NCBI GenBank assembly: GCA_017387565.1
Contig: JAFOEY010000011.1
Coordinates: 1-64,000 of the forward strand
Direction of reading: 5' to 3'
Origin: Lachnospiraceae bacterium
GTDB lineage: Bacteria; Bacillota; Clostridia; Lachnospirales; Lachnospiraceae
Length of the DNA: 64,000 nucleotides
Shown here: positions 25,862 through 34,813 of the stretch, piece by piece
Position numbering within the stretch: position 1 is the stretch's first letter
How the letters are laid out: each line of letters starts with the position of its first letter
Position numbers and translations under genes: made by a program
The notes under the pieces: model-generated
Told to the model about the DNA's origin: nothing
Seen by the model: only the letters and a program-made list of their open reading frames with translations
The model's database searches: none

Positions 25862-27460
25862 ATGAAATCATCTAAACAAAATTTAATGACATCTGCTTTA
25901 TCAGCAATATTCTATCTTACTTATTCATTTTTATTACGCCATCAGGTTTCAAACGTTTTTTCTCCGGATACTTCTAACCAAAATATCCGAATTCTGTCTG
26001 TTTTTATCTCCTGTATTTTTGGATATTGTGTTTTCTTTCTTATTTTTACAGCTTTGCATTTATTTATCCAAAAAAATAAATGTTTTCTTTCTTATTTTAA
26101 ACAATTTCTTCTATATTTTATACCACTATTTATATTATTAATCCTGACATGGCCCGGTATATTCAAAGGGGATGACTTTTATGTTCTAAATGCCATCCGC
26201 AATTATACCTTATCTCCTGCTCAGACCGGACTTACCAGTTTATTTTATATCTGCTGTATCCGCTTCTTTCCTTCCATGGGAAGTATTACTTTTTTCCAGA
26301 TTGTCATCATCAGTTGCATATATGCATATATTTTCAAAAATATAAAAGAGATATATCCGGACTGTCGTTTTTTCATTGCGCGTGCCGTATTCTTACTACT
26401 GCCTGTTTTAGACGGATGTCTGTTTACCTTAAGAGCCACCCTTGTCGGTTTTCTCTTTTTACTTATTCTAGCATCCTGTTTATTTATATGGAAGAGACAA
26501 ACACTTCACCTTAAACAAATGGTGATCGTATCTATTTTGACCGGATTAGTCATTGCGTGGCGAACCGAATTTATTTATATGCTGTTATTCCTTCCTTGCT
26601 ATTTTTTCTTCCTTTTTTATAAAAAAAATGGATTTCGACGATGTATAAAACATGCGGTCTCCTGTTTTTTTATTATTTCGTGCGCGTTTTTATGCTTTAA
26701 TCTTCCAAATAAATTAGCATTAAATGGCAGCAATAAATACCCTGTTTCTCTCGTCATCAATCCGCTTGGTAATATTTTTGCCCAGGAAGAAATCCGTGGC
26801 GAACACGCCTATGATGATATTATGACCATCAATGAACTGATTGATGTACAGGCATTACGCAATCATCCTTCGGTCCGCAATATCAGCCAGTACTGGAATA
26901 TTCCGGATATTCTTCCTAAAGAACAGTTAAACTCTTTTATGAAGGCTTCCTTTGATCTGATTCTAAATAACTTTGACCATTTTCTGTATTACCGCTGGCA
27001 GACTTTCAAATATACGAACGGAATGGTCCCCGATGATATCAATCATCCAACCGCTCCGACTGTTGAAACGATCTATACATTAAATTACTATGGTGAGGAT
27101 TTTCCGGATCGTTATTATTTTTCAAATGCTCCGATGGGTGAAACAATCAGAAACAAGACCATTGATATACTGGCCTGCAGGCATTATGAAACCGATCACA
27201 TTAAAACAAACATGCTGTATCCAATCATGTATAACTGTCTGCCGACATTTGTTATCGCTCTGTTTTGTATGATTGTCTGCATCGTTGCAAAAAAATATGT
27301 GATGGCGGCACTTTTATTCTTTTCCGGCTTTCAGCTTGTCTTTATTTTTTTGACTGCTCCTGCCATGTTTTTTATGTACTATTTCTGTTTTTATCTGACC
27401 GGATATTTTCTGTCAGCAATAAGTATTTATGAATTGCGGTTAAATAAAATATCCAATTAG
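25862..27460 (+). CDS. Polytopic membrane protein, GT-C glycosyltransferase-like
   Basis: A 532-residue integral membrane protein with about 10-12 predicted helices. A conserved-looking GDDFYVLNAIRNY motif follows the third or fourth helix (about 102-114), and a soluble loop of ~125 residues (about 300-425: NPLGNIFAQEEI ... YYFSNAPMG) precedes the last two helices. The acidic motif after an early helix plus a large outer loop resembles GT-C glycosyltransferases and related polymer-export proteins, but no catalytic signature is certain. It is on the plus strand, alone, and ended by a terminator. I do not name a substrate. Confidence 0.7.
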   Translation: MKSSKQNLMTSALSAIFYLTYSFLLRHQVSNVFSPDTSNQNIRILSVFISCIFGYCVFFLIFTALHLFIQKNKCFLSYFKQFLLYFIPLFILLILTWPGIFKGDDFYVLNAIRNYTLSPAQTGLTSLFYICCIRFFPSMGSITFFQIVIISCIYAYIFKNIKEIYPDCRFFIARAVFLLLPVLDGCLFTLRATLVGFLFLLILASCLFIWKRQTLHLKQMVIVSILTGLVIAWRTEFIYMLLFLPCYFFFLFYKKNGFRRCIKHAVSCFFIISCAFLCFNLPNKLALNGSNKYPVSLVINPLGNIFAQEEIRGEHAYDDIMTINELIDVQALRNHPSVRNISQYWNIPDILPKEQLNSFMKASFDLILNNFDHFLYYRWQTFKYTNGMVPDDINHPTAPTVETIYTLNYYGEDFPDRYYFSNAPMGETIRNKTIDILACRHYETDHIKTNMLYPIMYNCLPTFVIALFCMIVCIVAKKYVMAALLFFSGFQLVFIFLTAPAMFFMYYFCFYLTGYFLSAISIYELRLNKISN

Positions 27461-27540
27461 AATCCTATCATTTTTACGTAATTCTTTTTTCGGGTTATTT
27501 ATTGTATTCTTGATACATTTATAGAAATATTTTTATAAAA

Positions 27541-27565
27541 AAAGCAACCCACTTGAGGTTGCTTT
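27541..27565. terminator. Bidirectional terminator between the membrane gene and pta
   Basis: AAAGCAACC / GGTTGCTTT stem with a 7-nt loop and T-rich tails in both directions (TTTATTCTTTCC on plus; TTTTTATAAAA on minus). It lies between converging genes. Confidence 0.85.
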
Positions 27566-27670
27566 ATTCTTTCCAATTCGTTTTCAATACATTTTCTATT
27601 TATAATTTCTTTATATATCCATTGCAATCATGGAATCACTAAAACGAATTACTTTTTATCATTCAAAAAA

Positions 27671-28672
27671 CTAAACTAACTGTGCCTGTACTGCTGTCAG
27701 GGCAACAACACCGACAATATCTTCCCATGAACAACCACGGGATAAATCATTGACAGGTTTGGATATTCCCTGAAGCATGGGACCGTAAGCTTCAGCTTTT
27801 CCGAGACGCTGAACCAGTTTATAAGAAATATTTCCGCAGTCCAGATTTGGAAATACCAAAACATTAGCTTTACCGGCCACTTCACTGCCAGGCGCCTTTG
27901 ATTTTGCAACATGTGGAACCAATGCGGCATCTGCCTGAAGTTCACCATCCACACAAAGATTTGGATATTGTTCTTTGGCAATCCGGGTTGCTTCCACCAC
28001 TTTATCAACCAAAACATGTTTGGCACTTCCCTTTGTCGAATGGGAAAGCATAGCAATAATCGGTTTGGCACCTACAAGGCTCATAAAACTGCGTGCTGAG
28101 CTCTCTGCAATAGCCGCTAACTCTTCTGCTGTCGGATCCTGATTTAATCCGCAATCCGCAAATAAGAAGGTACCGTTTTCACCATATTGACAATCCGGCA
28201 CATCCAGAATAAAAAATCCGGATACCAGCTTGACACCGGGAGCTGTTTTTAATATCTGCAATGCAGGTCTTAAGGTATCGGCAGTTGCATGACAGGCACC
28301 TGCAACCATTCCGTCTGCATCATTGGCTTTTACCATGATAACACCGAATGTCAGATAATCCTTTTTCAGAATCTCTACTGCTTTTTCAGGTGTCATCCCT
28401 TTTGCTTTACGTAATTCATAAAGCAAGTCTGCGTATTCTTTAAATTTCGGACAGTTTTCCGGATCAATAATCGTAACACCTTTTAGTTCGACTTCCAACC
28501 ATCTCGCACCGTCCATAATCTTTTCTTCATTGCCGATCATAATCAGATTGGCAATTCCTTCTTCCAAAATATGTGCTGCTGCAATCAGCGTACGTTTGTC
28601 ATTGGTTTCCGGCAAAACAATCGTCTTTTTGTCGGACTTTGCTTTCTCTTTTATTGTATCTATGTAGGTCAT
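27671..28672 (-). CDS. pta: Phosphate acetyltransferase
   Basis: A 333-residue enzyme that interconverts acetyl-CoA and acetyl phosphate, the route to ATP and acetate in fermenting Clostridia. It begins MTYIDTIKEKAK, carries the GFFILDVPDCQYG segment and the signature AGKANVLVFPNLDCGNISYKLVQRL, and contains only the catalytic domain. ackA is not adjacent. It has its own promoter upstream. Confidence 0.95.
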   Translation of the reverse strand: MTYIDTIKEKAKSDKKTIVLPETNDKRTLIAAAHILEEGIANLIMIGNEEKIMDGARWLEVELKGVTIIDPENCPKFKEYADLLYELRKAKGMTPEKAVEILKKDYLTFGVIMVKANDADGMVAGACHATADTLRPALQILKTAPGVKLVSGFFILDVPDCQYGENGTFLFADCGLNQDPTAEELAAIAESSARSFMSLVGAKPIIAMLSHSTKGSAKHVLVDKVVEATRIAKEQYPNLCVDGELQADAALVPHVAKSKAPGSEVAGKANVLVFPNLDCGNISYKLVQRLGKAEAYGPMLQGISKPVNDLSRGCSWEDIVGVVALTAVQAQLV

Positions 28673-28704
28673 GACACAGTCTCCTTTCGCTACACCTTGT
28701 TTTT

Positions 28705-28733
28705 ATTATAATGCATTCATTTTTTCAAAACAA
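28705..28733 (-). promoter_or_regulatory. Promoter of pta
   Basis: TTGTTT (28733-28728), 17 nt, TATAAT (28710-28705), followed by an AAAGGAG ribosome binding site ahead of the pta ATG. Confidence 0.7.
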
Positions 28734-28842
28734 GTTTTCAAAAACAGAAATTGTGTATTATTTCGAATACACAAATTATCCTCAAATTAATCAAACAAAA
28801 AGATTGTCTGTTTTCCCAAAAAATGATACTCTTAGTAATACA

Positions 28843-28936
28843 ATGATACCAGGGTCAAAAGGTCATACTTTTGCACAAAATGCGTAGCAATCCGTTGGTA
28901 TCATGGGGGCAAAATACCTTTTGACCCCAACATCAT
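28843..28936 (+). repeat. Dispersed MITE-like element, copy 3 (internally deleted)
   Basis: A 94-bp version: the left 33 bp and the right ~60 bp of the family joined directly at CATACTTTT / GCACAAA, with ~93 bp of the centre missing. Both termini are intact and it is flanked by ACA on both sides. It lies between the divergent pta and tmcAL genes. Confidence 0.85.
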
Positions 28937-29077
28937 ACAATACATTACATAGATTTTACTTTTAATATAACTTTCATAAAGAAAGAAATTTGCATAGAAA
29001 AGAAAATCATTTACAAAAGTATATAAATTACTTATTTAAAGTTGTTTTCTTTATATTATACATAAAGGAGGACGCAT

Positions 29078-30313
29078 ATGAAAATAACCGGAATTATCGC
29101 GGAATATAATCCATTCCACAACGGGCATTCATATCAGATAAAAAAAGCAAGGGAAATAACCGAAGCTGACTATATTATTGTTGTTATGAGCGGTAATCAC
29201 ATGCAGAGAGGTACGCCTGCTTTAATTGACAAATACAGCCGCGCTAAGATGGCATTATCTGGCGGAGCCGACATGGTCATTGAATTACCTGCCTGTTATG
29301 CGACTGCCAGTGCAGAATACTTTGCCATGGGCGCAATCTCCATTTTAAACCAGTTAGGTTGTGTGGATTCCATCTGCTTTGGAAGCGAAAGCGGGGACAT
29401 TACCATGCTTTCTAAAATCGCACATGCACTGGTAGATGAATCCGATGATTTTGTACAAAGTCTTAAAACAAAATTAAAAAACGGTGACACCTATCCGGTA
29501 GCCAGAAATGCTGCACTTGCAGAAACTATAAAAGACTTTACTTCCTTTGATACAATTCTTGGATTTCCCAACAATATTTTGGGAATTGAATATATTAAGG
29601 CTATTATCCGTCAAAACAGCAACATAAAGCCGTATACCAATACCCGTATCGGTTCTGACTATCATTCATATAAGCTTGCCGAAAACTTCAGCTCAGCGAT
29701 TTCCATTCGCCAGTCGCTCTCTTTGCAGGATAATCTGGACATGATTCAATCCCAGATACCGGCTTCGGCATTTGAGATTATGAAAGAAGATTTTCACAAG
29801 ACATTTCCCGTCTATGCAAGTGATTTTTCTTCCATGATAAAATTTAAATTATTAAAGGAACGCGGACAGGGATTTACCCAGTATTTTGATGTAACGCAGG
29901 CAATTTCGGATAAGTTGGAAAAAGAAATGTTCTCCATGCAGAGTTTTGATGAGTTCTGTGATATTTTAAAGAGCAAAGACATTACCTATGCACGCATCAG
30001 CCGATGCCTGTCTCATATCCTATTAGACATCAAAGCCGAAGACGTCCAATTATTTAAAGAAAATGGAATCACATTCTATGCAAGAGTTTTAGGTTTTAAT
30101 TCTAATGCAGATAAGCTGACAAAAACTATAAAAGCAAATGCTTCCATTCCTTTGATTACCAAAACAACTTCTGCTTCATCACAGTTATACCCGATTGGTC
30201 AGAAACAGTTTGAACAGGACATTCAGGCATCGCATATCTACGAATGTATCGCCGGCACCAAATATCATGCCGGAATGCGTGATGAATACCGCAGACAGGT
30301 TGTGAAAATATAA
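29078..30313 (+). CDS. tmcAL: tRNA(Met) cytidine acetate ligase TmcAL
   Basis: A 411-residue enzyme (formerly YlbM) that acetylates cytidine-34 of elongator tRNA-Met using acetate and ATP. The nucleotidyltransferase motif EYNPFHNGHSYQI (residues 9-21) is the HxGH-type site, followed by VVMSGNHMQRGTPALIDK and GFPNNILGIEYIKAI. AAAGGAGG precedes the ATG. It is divergent from pta, whose pathway ends in the acetate it consumes; this may be chance. Confidence 0.95.
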   Translation: MKITGIIAEYNPFHNGHSYQIKKAREITEADYIIVVMSGNHMQRGTPALIDKYSRAKMALSGGADMVIELPACYATASAEYFAMGAISILNQLGCVDSICFGSESGDITMLSKIAHALVDESDDFVQSLKTKLKNGDTYPVARNAALAETIKDFTSFDTILGFPNNILGIEYIKAIIRQNSNIKPYTNTRIGSDYHSYKLAENFSSAISIRQSLSLQDNLDMIQSQIPASAFEIMKEDFHKTFPVYASDFSSMIKFKLLKERGQGFTQYFDVTQAISDKLEKEMFSMQSFDEFCDILKSKDITYARISRCLSHILLDIKAEDVQLFKENGITFYARVLGFNSNADKLTKTIKANASIPLITKTTSASSQLYPIGQKQFEQDIQASHIYECIAGTKYHAGMRDEYRRQVVKI

Positions 30314-30321
30314 TCGAAAGT

Positions 30322-30378
30322 CTAAAAACCGAAGTACGAGGCCGCAAAGATATATATTGGGAACACAAATCTGAAAAG
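30322..30378 (+). repeat. Fragment related to the 46.2-kb inverted-repeat element
   Basis: CTAAAAACCGAAGTACGAGGC and, further on, ATCTGAAAAG closely match segments of the right arm and right flank of the element at 46137-46362. The middle of the arm is missing or replaced. It lies in the spacer after tmcAL. Confidence 0.5.
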
Positions 30379-30386
30379 GGAATAAC

Positions 30387-30434
30387 AAAAAGACAACGGT
30401 TCTATGAATTCCACATAAAACCATTGTCTTTTTT
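30387..30434. terminator. Bidirectional terminator between tmcAL and UPF0210 gene
   Basis: AAAAAGACAACGGTTCTATG / CATAAAACCATTGTCTTTTTT forms a long stem with one G-T/A-C difference and A/T tails on both sides, between converging genes. Confidence 0.9.
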
Positions 30435-30449
30435 ACATAATAATATCCC

Positions 30450-31826
30450 TTAGTTTTTAAAACTATGAATCGGTGCCGGAATACGTCCGCCACGATTTAC
30501 AAAGTTGTCACAAGAGAAAGAATTAACCGGCATAATCGGTGCATAACCTAAAAGCCCGCCGAATTCAACTGTCTCTCCCACTCCTTTTCCGATGACCGGA
30601 ATAATACGGACAGCCGTGGTTTTCTGATTAACCATACCAATAGCCATTTCATCCGCAATAATTCCCGAAATCGTTGTTGCTTTCGTATCACCAGGGATTG
30701 CAATCATATCAAGGCCAACCGAGCAGACACAGGTCATTGCTTCTAATTTTTCCAAGGTAAGACATCCGCATTCCACAGCATCTATCATACCCTGATCTTC
30801 ACTGACGGGAATAAAAGCACCACTTAAGCCTCCGACATAGGAAGATGCCATGACCCCTCCCTTTTTAACCTGATCGTTTAATAGCGCCAATGCTGCGGTC
30901 GTACCGGGAGCACCGGGATGTTCCACACCGATTTCCGTCAAAATATCCGCAACACTGTCACCCACTGCGGGTGTTGGAGCTAAAGATAAATCGATGATAC
31001 CAAACGGGATATCAAGCATACGGGATGCTTCTTTTGCCACAAGCTGACCAACACGTGTTACCTTAAATGCCGTCTTTTTAATTGTTTCACAAAGCACTTC
31101 AAAATTCTCACCGCGAACCTGTTCCAATGCAGTCTTAACAACACCGGGTCCGGAAACGCCGACATTGATAATCTTGTCAGCTTCTGTTACTCCATGAAAA
31201 GCACCAGCCATAAAAGGATTGTCGTCCGGTGCATTACAAAATACAACCAGTTTCGCACACCCCAAAGAATCATTGTCTTTGGTATACTCTGCTGTTTCTT
31301 TTACAATTTCTCCCATCAACTTAACCGCATCCATATTGATACCGGTCTTAGTCGATCCCAGATTGACACTGCTGCATACAAAGTCCGTTTTGCTCAGTGC
31401 AAGCGGAATGGAACGAATTAACAATTCATCTGCATGGGTCATTCCCTTTGCAACCAAAGCGGAATATCCGCCCAGAAAGTTTACACCGACTTTTTTAGCT
31501 GCTTCATCCAATGTAACGGCAATTTCTGCAAAATCCTCCGGAGTCTTGCAGGCAGAACCGCCCACTAAGGCAATCGGAGTAACTGAAATTCTCTTATTCA
31601 CAATCGGAATTCCGAATTCTTTTTCAATCTCCTGTCCGGTTGCGACCAAATCTTTTGCCGTTTCCGTGATTTTCTTATAAATTTTATCTTTTAATTTTGA
31701 AAGGTCTGAATCAATGCAGTCTAACAAACTGATTCCCAAGGTAATCGTCCTGACATCCAGATTCTCCTTTTCAATCATTTTATTGGTTTCATTAACTTCA
31801 TGTATATTAATCATATTATTACCCAT
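30450..31826 (-). CDS. PFL-family protein (UPF0210/DUF711)
   Basis: A 458-residue member of UPF0210, a widespread conserved family related in fold to pyruvate formate-lyase-like proteins but without a proven reaction. Recognisable segments: [17 protein letters not shown] near the start, [23 protein letters not shown]-like [19 protein letters not shown] and [24 protein letters not shown]. The ATG at 31826 has TAAGG 6 nt upstream. It is paired with an ACT-domain gene 9-28 bp upstream, the standard neighbour of this family, which suggests regulation by a small ligand such as an amino acid. Confidence 0.9.
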   Translation of the reverse strand: MGNNMINIHEVNETNKMIEKENLDVRTITLGISLLDCIDSDLSKLKDKIYKKITETAKDLVATGQEIEKEFGIPIVNKRISVTPIALVGGSACKTPEDFAEIAVTLDEAAKKVGVNFLGGYSALVAKGMTHADELLIRSIPLALSKTDFVCSSVNLGSTKTGINMDAVKLMGEIVKETAEYTKDNDSLGCAKLVVFCNAPDDNPFMAGAFHGVTEADKIINVGVSGPGVVKTALEQVRGENFEVLCETIKKTAFKVTRVGQLVAKEASRMLDIPFGIIDLSLAPTPAVGDSVADILTEIGVEHPGAPGTTAALALLNDQVKKGGVMASSYVGGLSGAFIPVSEDQGMIDAVECGCLTLEKLEAMTCVCSVGLDMIAIPGDTKATTISGIIADEMAIGMVNQKTTAVRIIPVIGKGVGETVEFGGLLGYAPIMPVNSFSCDNFVNRGGRIPAPIHSFKN

Positions 31827-31834
31827 CTTTAACC

Positions 31835-32107
31835 TTAGATTCGATGCATCATATCAAAAATATCTTCTCTTTGACATTTTATCATAACTCCGATTTCTTC
31901 CCCAAGTGCTGCAAGCGCATCCACAACAGTATCAAAATCAACATCCGACTGATTGGTATCCACAATCATCATCATATTAAAATAATCCTGAACAATGGTC
32001 TGTGAAATATCCAGAATATTGATTTTATGCTCTGCAAGATACGTACAAACCTTTGCTATGATACCTACAGTATCTTTTCCCACAACGGTAATAATGGCTT
32101 TTTTCAT
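31835..32107 (-). CDS. ACT-domain protein (UPF0237)
   Basis: A 90-residue single ACT domain of the UPF0237 family, which usually accompanies UPF0210. [20 protein letters not shown] and [18 protein letters not shown] are the beta-alpha-beta elements. AAAGGAG lies 7 nt before the ATG at 32107, so the longer open frame to 32140 is not used. Confidence 0.92.
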   Translation of the reverse strand: MKKAIITVVGKDTVGIIAKVCTYLAEHKINILDISQTIVQDYFNMMMIVDTNQSDVDFDTVVDALAALGEEIGVMIKCQREDIFDMMHRI

Positions 32108-32194
32108 TGGTTTTCTCCTTTGCCTGTATATTTCTACCAATTAATGAGTATACCATAATATGATTTTCTTCTCAATGTTTAGAAGTTTTTTTAT

Positions 32195-33040
32195 TTATTT
32201 TCTGTAATATTCCCTACCTCTGTCTTTGCCGTTTACCGTTACAACACCCATATCTGCTGATAAATCTAAAGTAAGGTCATCCGGATTTTCTTTCGTTGTC
32301 ACTGTAACGGAACCCATGGAGCAGTTAGCCGTCAGCTTCTGGAAATCACCGTCAATCTCAATACTTCCCATATCAGCATTACATTCTAAACGGTCGAATG
32401 CAGCATTTCTTAATTCTATACTACCCATGTCGGCATCACATTCGCCTCTGTCAAAGGAAATTTCATTCATTTCGATATTTCCCATATCAGCATCAATATC
32501 CATTTTAGCAAAAGAGATTTGATTTACTTCGATGTTTCCCATATCGGCATCAATTGTTAAATCTTCCATACAGATGTCATCGATTTGAATATTTCCCATA
32601 TCCATGCTCAAATTTACATCACCGATTTTTGTATCCTTCGGTATGGTAATCACCAGATCATAATCCATGTCACCGAGCGAGCCAAAATTTCCAAAACCGA
32701 AGTTCACACCACCGTTTCCTTGTTTCTGGTCAATCGTCAAAACACCAGCGTTTACTTTTACTACCGGTTTAAGTTTTTCAGGATAGTTGTATTCCACCTG
32801 ATAAGCATCTCCATATACAATTCTCAAATCTCCGACGGCAACATTTAACATGATATCATCATATGATTCAATATTTAAGACAGTCATTTCATCTGTCTTT
32901 TTATAATCCTCGTCAGAAGAAAACCAATGTCTTGCCCTGGAAGTATATTTTACAATCCCAAAGATAATGCAGCCAATCGTTACCAATGTCAGAATAATTA
33001 AATAAATGTTTTTCCACATTTTCAGATTATTTCGTTCCAT
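32195..33040 (-). CDS. DUF4097-family membrane-anchored beta-repeat protein
   Basis: A 281-residue protein with one N-terminal transmembrane helix (about 9-28) and an external right-handed beta-helix of DUF4097 type. Its repeats are about 18-20 residues with the core DADMGNIE/DADMGSIE, near residues 140-245. Family members are repeat proteins of the cell surface found next to HAAS/PadR modules. AAGGAGGAG precedes the ATG. It is co-directional with and about 12 bp from the HAAS gene. Confidence 0.85.
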   Translation of the reverse strand: MERNNLKMWKNIYLIILTLVTIGCIIFGIVKYTSRARHWFSSDEDYKKTDEMTVLNIESYDDIMLNVAVGDLRIVYGDAYQVEYNYPEKLKPVVKVNAGVLTIDQKQGNGGVNFGFGNFGSLGDMDYDLVITIPKDTKIGDVNLSMDMGNIQIDDICMEDLTIDADMGNIEVNQISFAKMDIDADMGNIEMNEISFDRGECDADMGSIELRNAAFDRLECNADMGSIEIDGDFQKLTANCSMGSVTVTTKENPDDLTLDLSADMGVVTVNGKDRGREYYRK

Positions 33041-33051
33041 CTCTCTCCTCC

Positions 33052-34065
33052 TTATTCTTTGATTGTAAGATTAGTCTTAATCACAGCATTGATTATCGCT
33101 GCAACCGGCCAGATAATCCATGTGATATGCCAGTCAACGCTTAAAAAGCTCCAAATCAGATATACACATGTAACAGTCGGCCAGTAAACTTCCATAATGG
33201 TTGCAACCGTATCATTAATATAACGCTCATTTTTCTGATGTTTCACATAGTTTCCGCTCACATACTTTTTATCATTCAATTTTAACAAATCATCATAAGC
33301 GCTCATAATCATATTATTATGAACAATCATCATGACGCCGATACCGACAAACACAAACAATAATACAGCTCCGATATTGTCAATTTCCGTCACATTTCCC
33401 AAAGGCGATTCATCAATGATCATGGATGGAATCCAGCATAATACACAGAGAATGATACCGATGGTCTGACGAATGGCATAAGTGCTACGAAATCTGGATT
33501 TCTCACCTTCCAAAACCTGTGCAGTATTATAATCAATCATCCAGGAAGCATTCTTGATATAATCCCATTTTCCCATCATAATGCCGGAATATACAAACAA
33601 AAACACAGCCACACAAATCAAAATCATCATGCCGGTTACACCAATCGCATCCGGCCAGTGAAAAGATGTGGATATAATAGGCATAACCGGTGAAAAAATA
33701 CAAAACATTACACCGATTGCAACAAAAAATCCATGCTGGATTTTTGCATCCACAAACTGCTTTGCCTCTTCAAAAGAAAGCGTTTCCTGTGTTGAAAAAT
33801 AAGGTTCATCTGCATACTCTGCCTTTGTACTTTCCTGCTGATAGGAAAACTCTTTTTCCAGTCCCAGCTCTTTTGACAACTCTTCCAGATTTCCAAATTC
33901 CGAAATCACGGTTCCGACTGCTTCATTTTCATTTTTACCCTCATCTAACAGTTCGTTGTATTTATCCTCCATCATCTGCCAGAGTTCATCCTTTGCCCTG
34001 CGCACCTCTGGTGTATTGGGCATTTTCGCAAACATGCTTTCCAAATAGCTTTTTAAAGTATTCAT
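33052..34065 (-). CDS. HAAS-domain membrane protein
   Basis: A 337-residue protein. The N-terminal ~70 residues (MNTLKSYLESMFAKMPNTPEVRRAKDEL ... VISEFGNLEEL) match the HAAS (DUF1700-like) cytoplasmic domain that associates with PadR regulators. About six hydrophobic helices follow (about 110-330), with one conserved long segment in the middle. Its start is next to the PadR stop codon, so the two are coupled. In this module the PadR protein probably controls expression of the membrane pair in response to envelope conditions. Confidence 0.85.
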   Translation of the reverse strand: MNTLKSYLESMFAKMPNTPEVRRAKDELWQMMEDKYNELLDEGKNENEAVGTVISEFGNLEELSKELGLEKEFSYQQESTKAEYADEPYFSTQETLSFEEAKQFVDAKIQHGFFVAIGVMFCIFSPVMPIISTSFHWPDAIGVTGMMILICVAVFLFVYSGIMMGKWDYIKNASWMIDYNTAQVLEGEKSRFRSTYAIRQTIGIILCVLCWIPSMIIDESPLGNVTEIDNIGAVLLFVFVGIGVMMIVHNNMIMSAYDDLLKLNDKKYVSGNYVKHQKNERYINDTVATIMEVYWPTVTCVYLIWSFLSVDWHITWIIWPVAAIINAVIKTNLTIKE

Positions 34066-34413
34066 CTATTCTTCCCCTTTCTGAATGAAATGTTCAACAA
34101 CCTCTTTTGTCAAAATCCATTCCTCACATTTTTCTTCATAATAAGCTCTGCCGTATTCCGTTATACGGTAGTATGTTCTCTTTTTGCCGGAACCACTTTC
34201 ATCCGGCTCACATACATAGGATTCGATATATCCGTTTTTCTCCATTCTGGTAAATGCAGAGTACAACGTGGTCTCTTTGATCATATATTTATCCTGTGTC
34301 ATCTGCCTGATTGTCTTGGAAATCTCATATCCATAAGACGGCTCTTTTTTCAGGATATACAAAATCATGATATCATTGTATCCACGAATAACATCGCTAC
34401 TGATTCCCGCCAT
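34066..34413 (-). CDS. PadR-family transcriptional regulator
   Basis: A 115-residue winged-helix regulator with the PadR signature YNDIMILYILKKEPSYGYEISKTI and LYSAFTRMEKNGYIESY. The start is at the ATG at 34413, which has GAGAGGAG 6-7 nt upstream; the frame is open to 34443 but without a ribosome binding site. It is the first gene of the PadR-HAAS-DUF4097 operon and is likely to repress its own promoter. Confidence 0.92.
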   Translation of the reverse strand: MAGISSDVIRGYNDIMILYILKKEPSYGYEISKTIRQMTQDKYMIKETTLYSAFTRMEKNGYIESYVCEPDESGSGKKRTYYRITEYGRAYYEEKCEEWILTKEVVEHFIQKGEE

Positions 34414-34476
34414 AGGCTTCTCCTCTCTTTTCATATTACGCACATCGAAGTAGTACTTAGTTCTATTCTTCTCACT

Positions 34477-34569
34477 ATACTACGTGTGACGTTGGTACGA
34501 CAGACGTTGCTATGTCCGTCGTACTATGTCTGTCGTAGTAAATATAACATTGCATTATTATATTGTCAA
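34477..34569 (-). promoter_or_regulatory. Promoter and repeated operator of the PadR operon
   Basis: On the minus strand: -35 TTGACA (34569-34564), 17 nt, -10 TATATT (34546-34541). Directly downstream are two direct copies of TACGACAGACATAG / TACGACGGACATAG and a third, inverted copy (GGTACGACAGACG on plus). The ACTACG / CGTAGT ends form a wider palindrome. Such repeated, partly palindromic sites just past the -10 fit PadR autorepression. Confidence 0.7.
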
Positions 34570-34570
34570 C

Positions 34571-34637
34571 AATTTTTTTAGAAACTGTTTACCTTTTATT
34601 TTTTTAGAAACTGTTTATCTTTTGCCCCCAGCATCAT
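34571..34637. repeat. Direct repeats and a right-end remnant of the MITE-like element
   Basis: Two near-identical 26-27 bp units (TTTTTTTAGAAACTGTTTAC and TTTTTTTAGAAACTGTTTAT, each followed by CTTTT) run in tandem. The second runs into TATCTTTTGCCCCCAGCATCAT (34616-34637), which matches the right end of the 187-bp element at about 20 of 22 positions. No left end is present. Confidence 0.65.
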
Positions 34638-34685
34638 TATATTAGAAACTATTGTTTCATCAGATAGAAATTATTGTGATAAAAA

Positions 34686-34715
34686 ATGGTACTCTCCATA
34701 ATCGGAAAGTACCAT
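34686..34715 (-). terminator. Terminator downstream of the YhcC-type radical SAM gene
   Basis: ATGGTACTCTCC / GGAAAGTACCAT, 12-bp stem with a short loop, followed on minus by TTTTTTATC. It ends the transcript of the gene at 34807-35694. Confidence 0.85.
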
Positions 34716-34738
34716 TCTGTTTTTTCTAATCTCAAATA

Positions 34739-34813
34739 CTTTATTTACCCTATTTACCTTAATTGTCTTATTTACATTAATTGTCTTATTTACATTATTT
34801 ACCTTTTTAACCT
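34739..34813. repeat. Tandem repeat at the 3' end of the radical SAM gene
   Basis: Two perfect copies of AATTGTCTTATTTACATT (34761-34778 and 34779-34796), flanked by diverged copies of the TTATTTAC core. It covers the last codons and the trailer of the gene; the repeat stays out of frame with the coding end. It is AT-rich and probably a slippage product. Confidence 0.55.
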
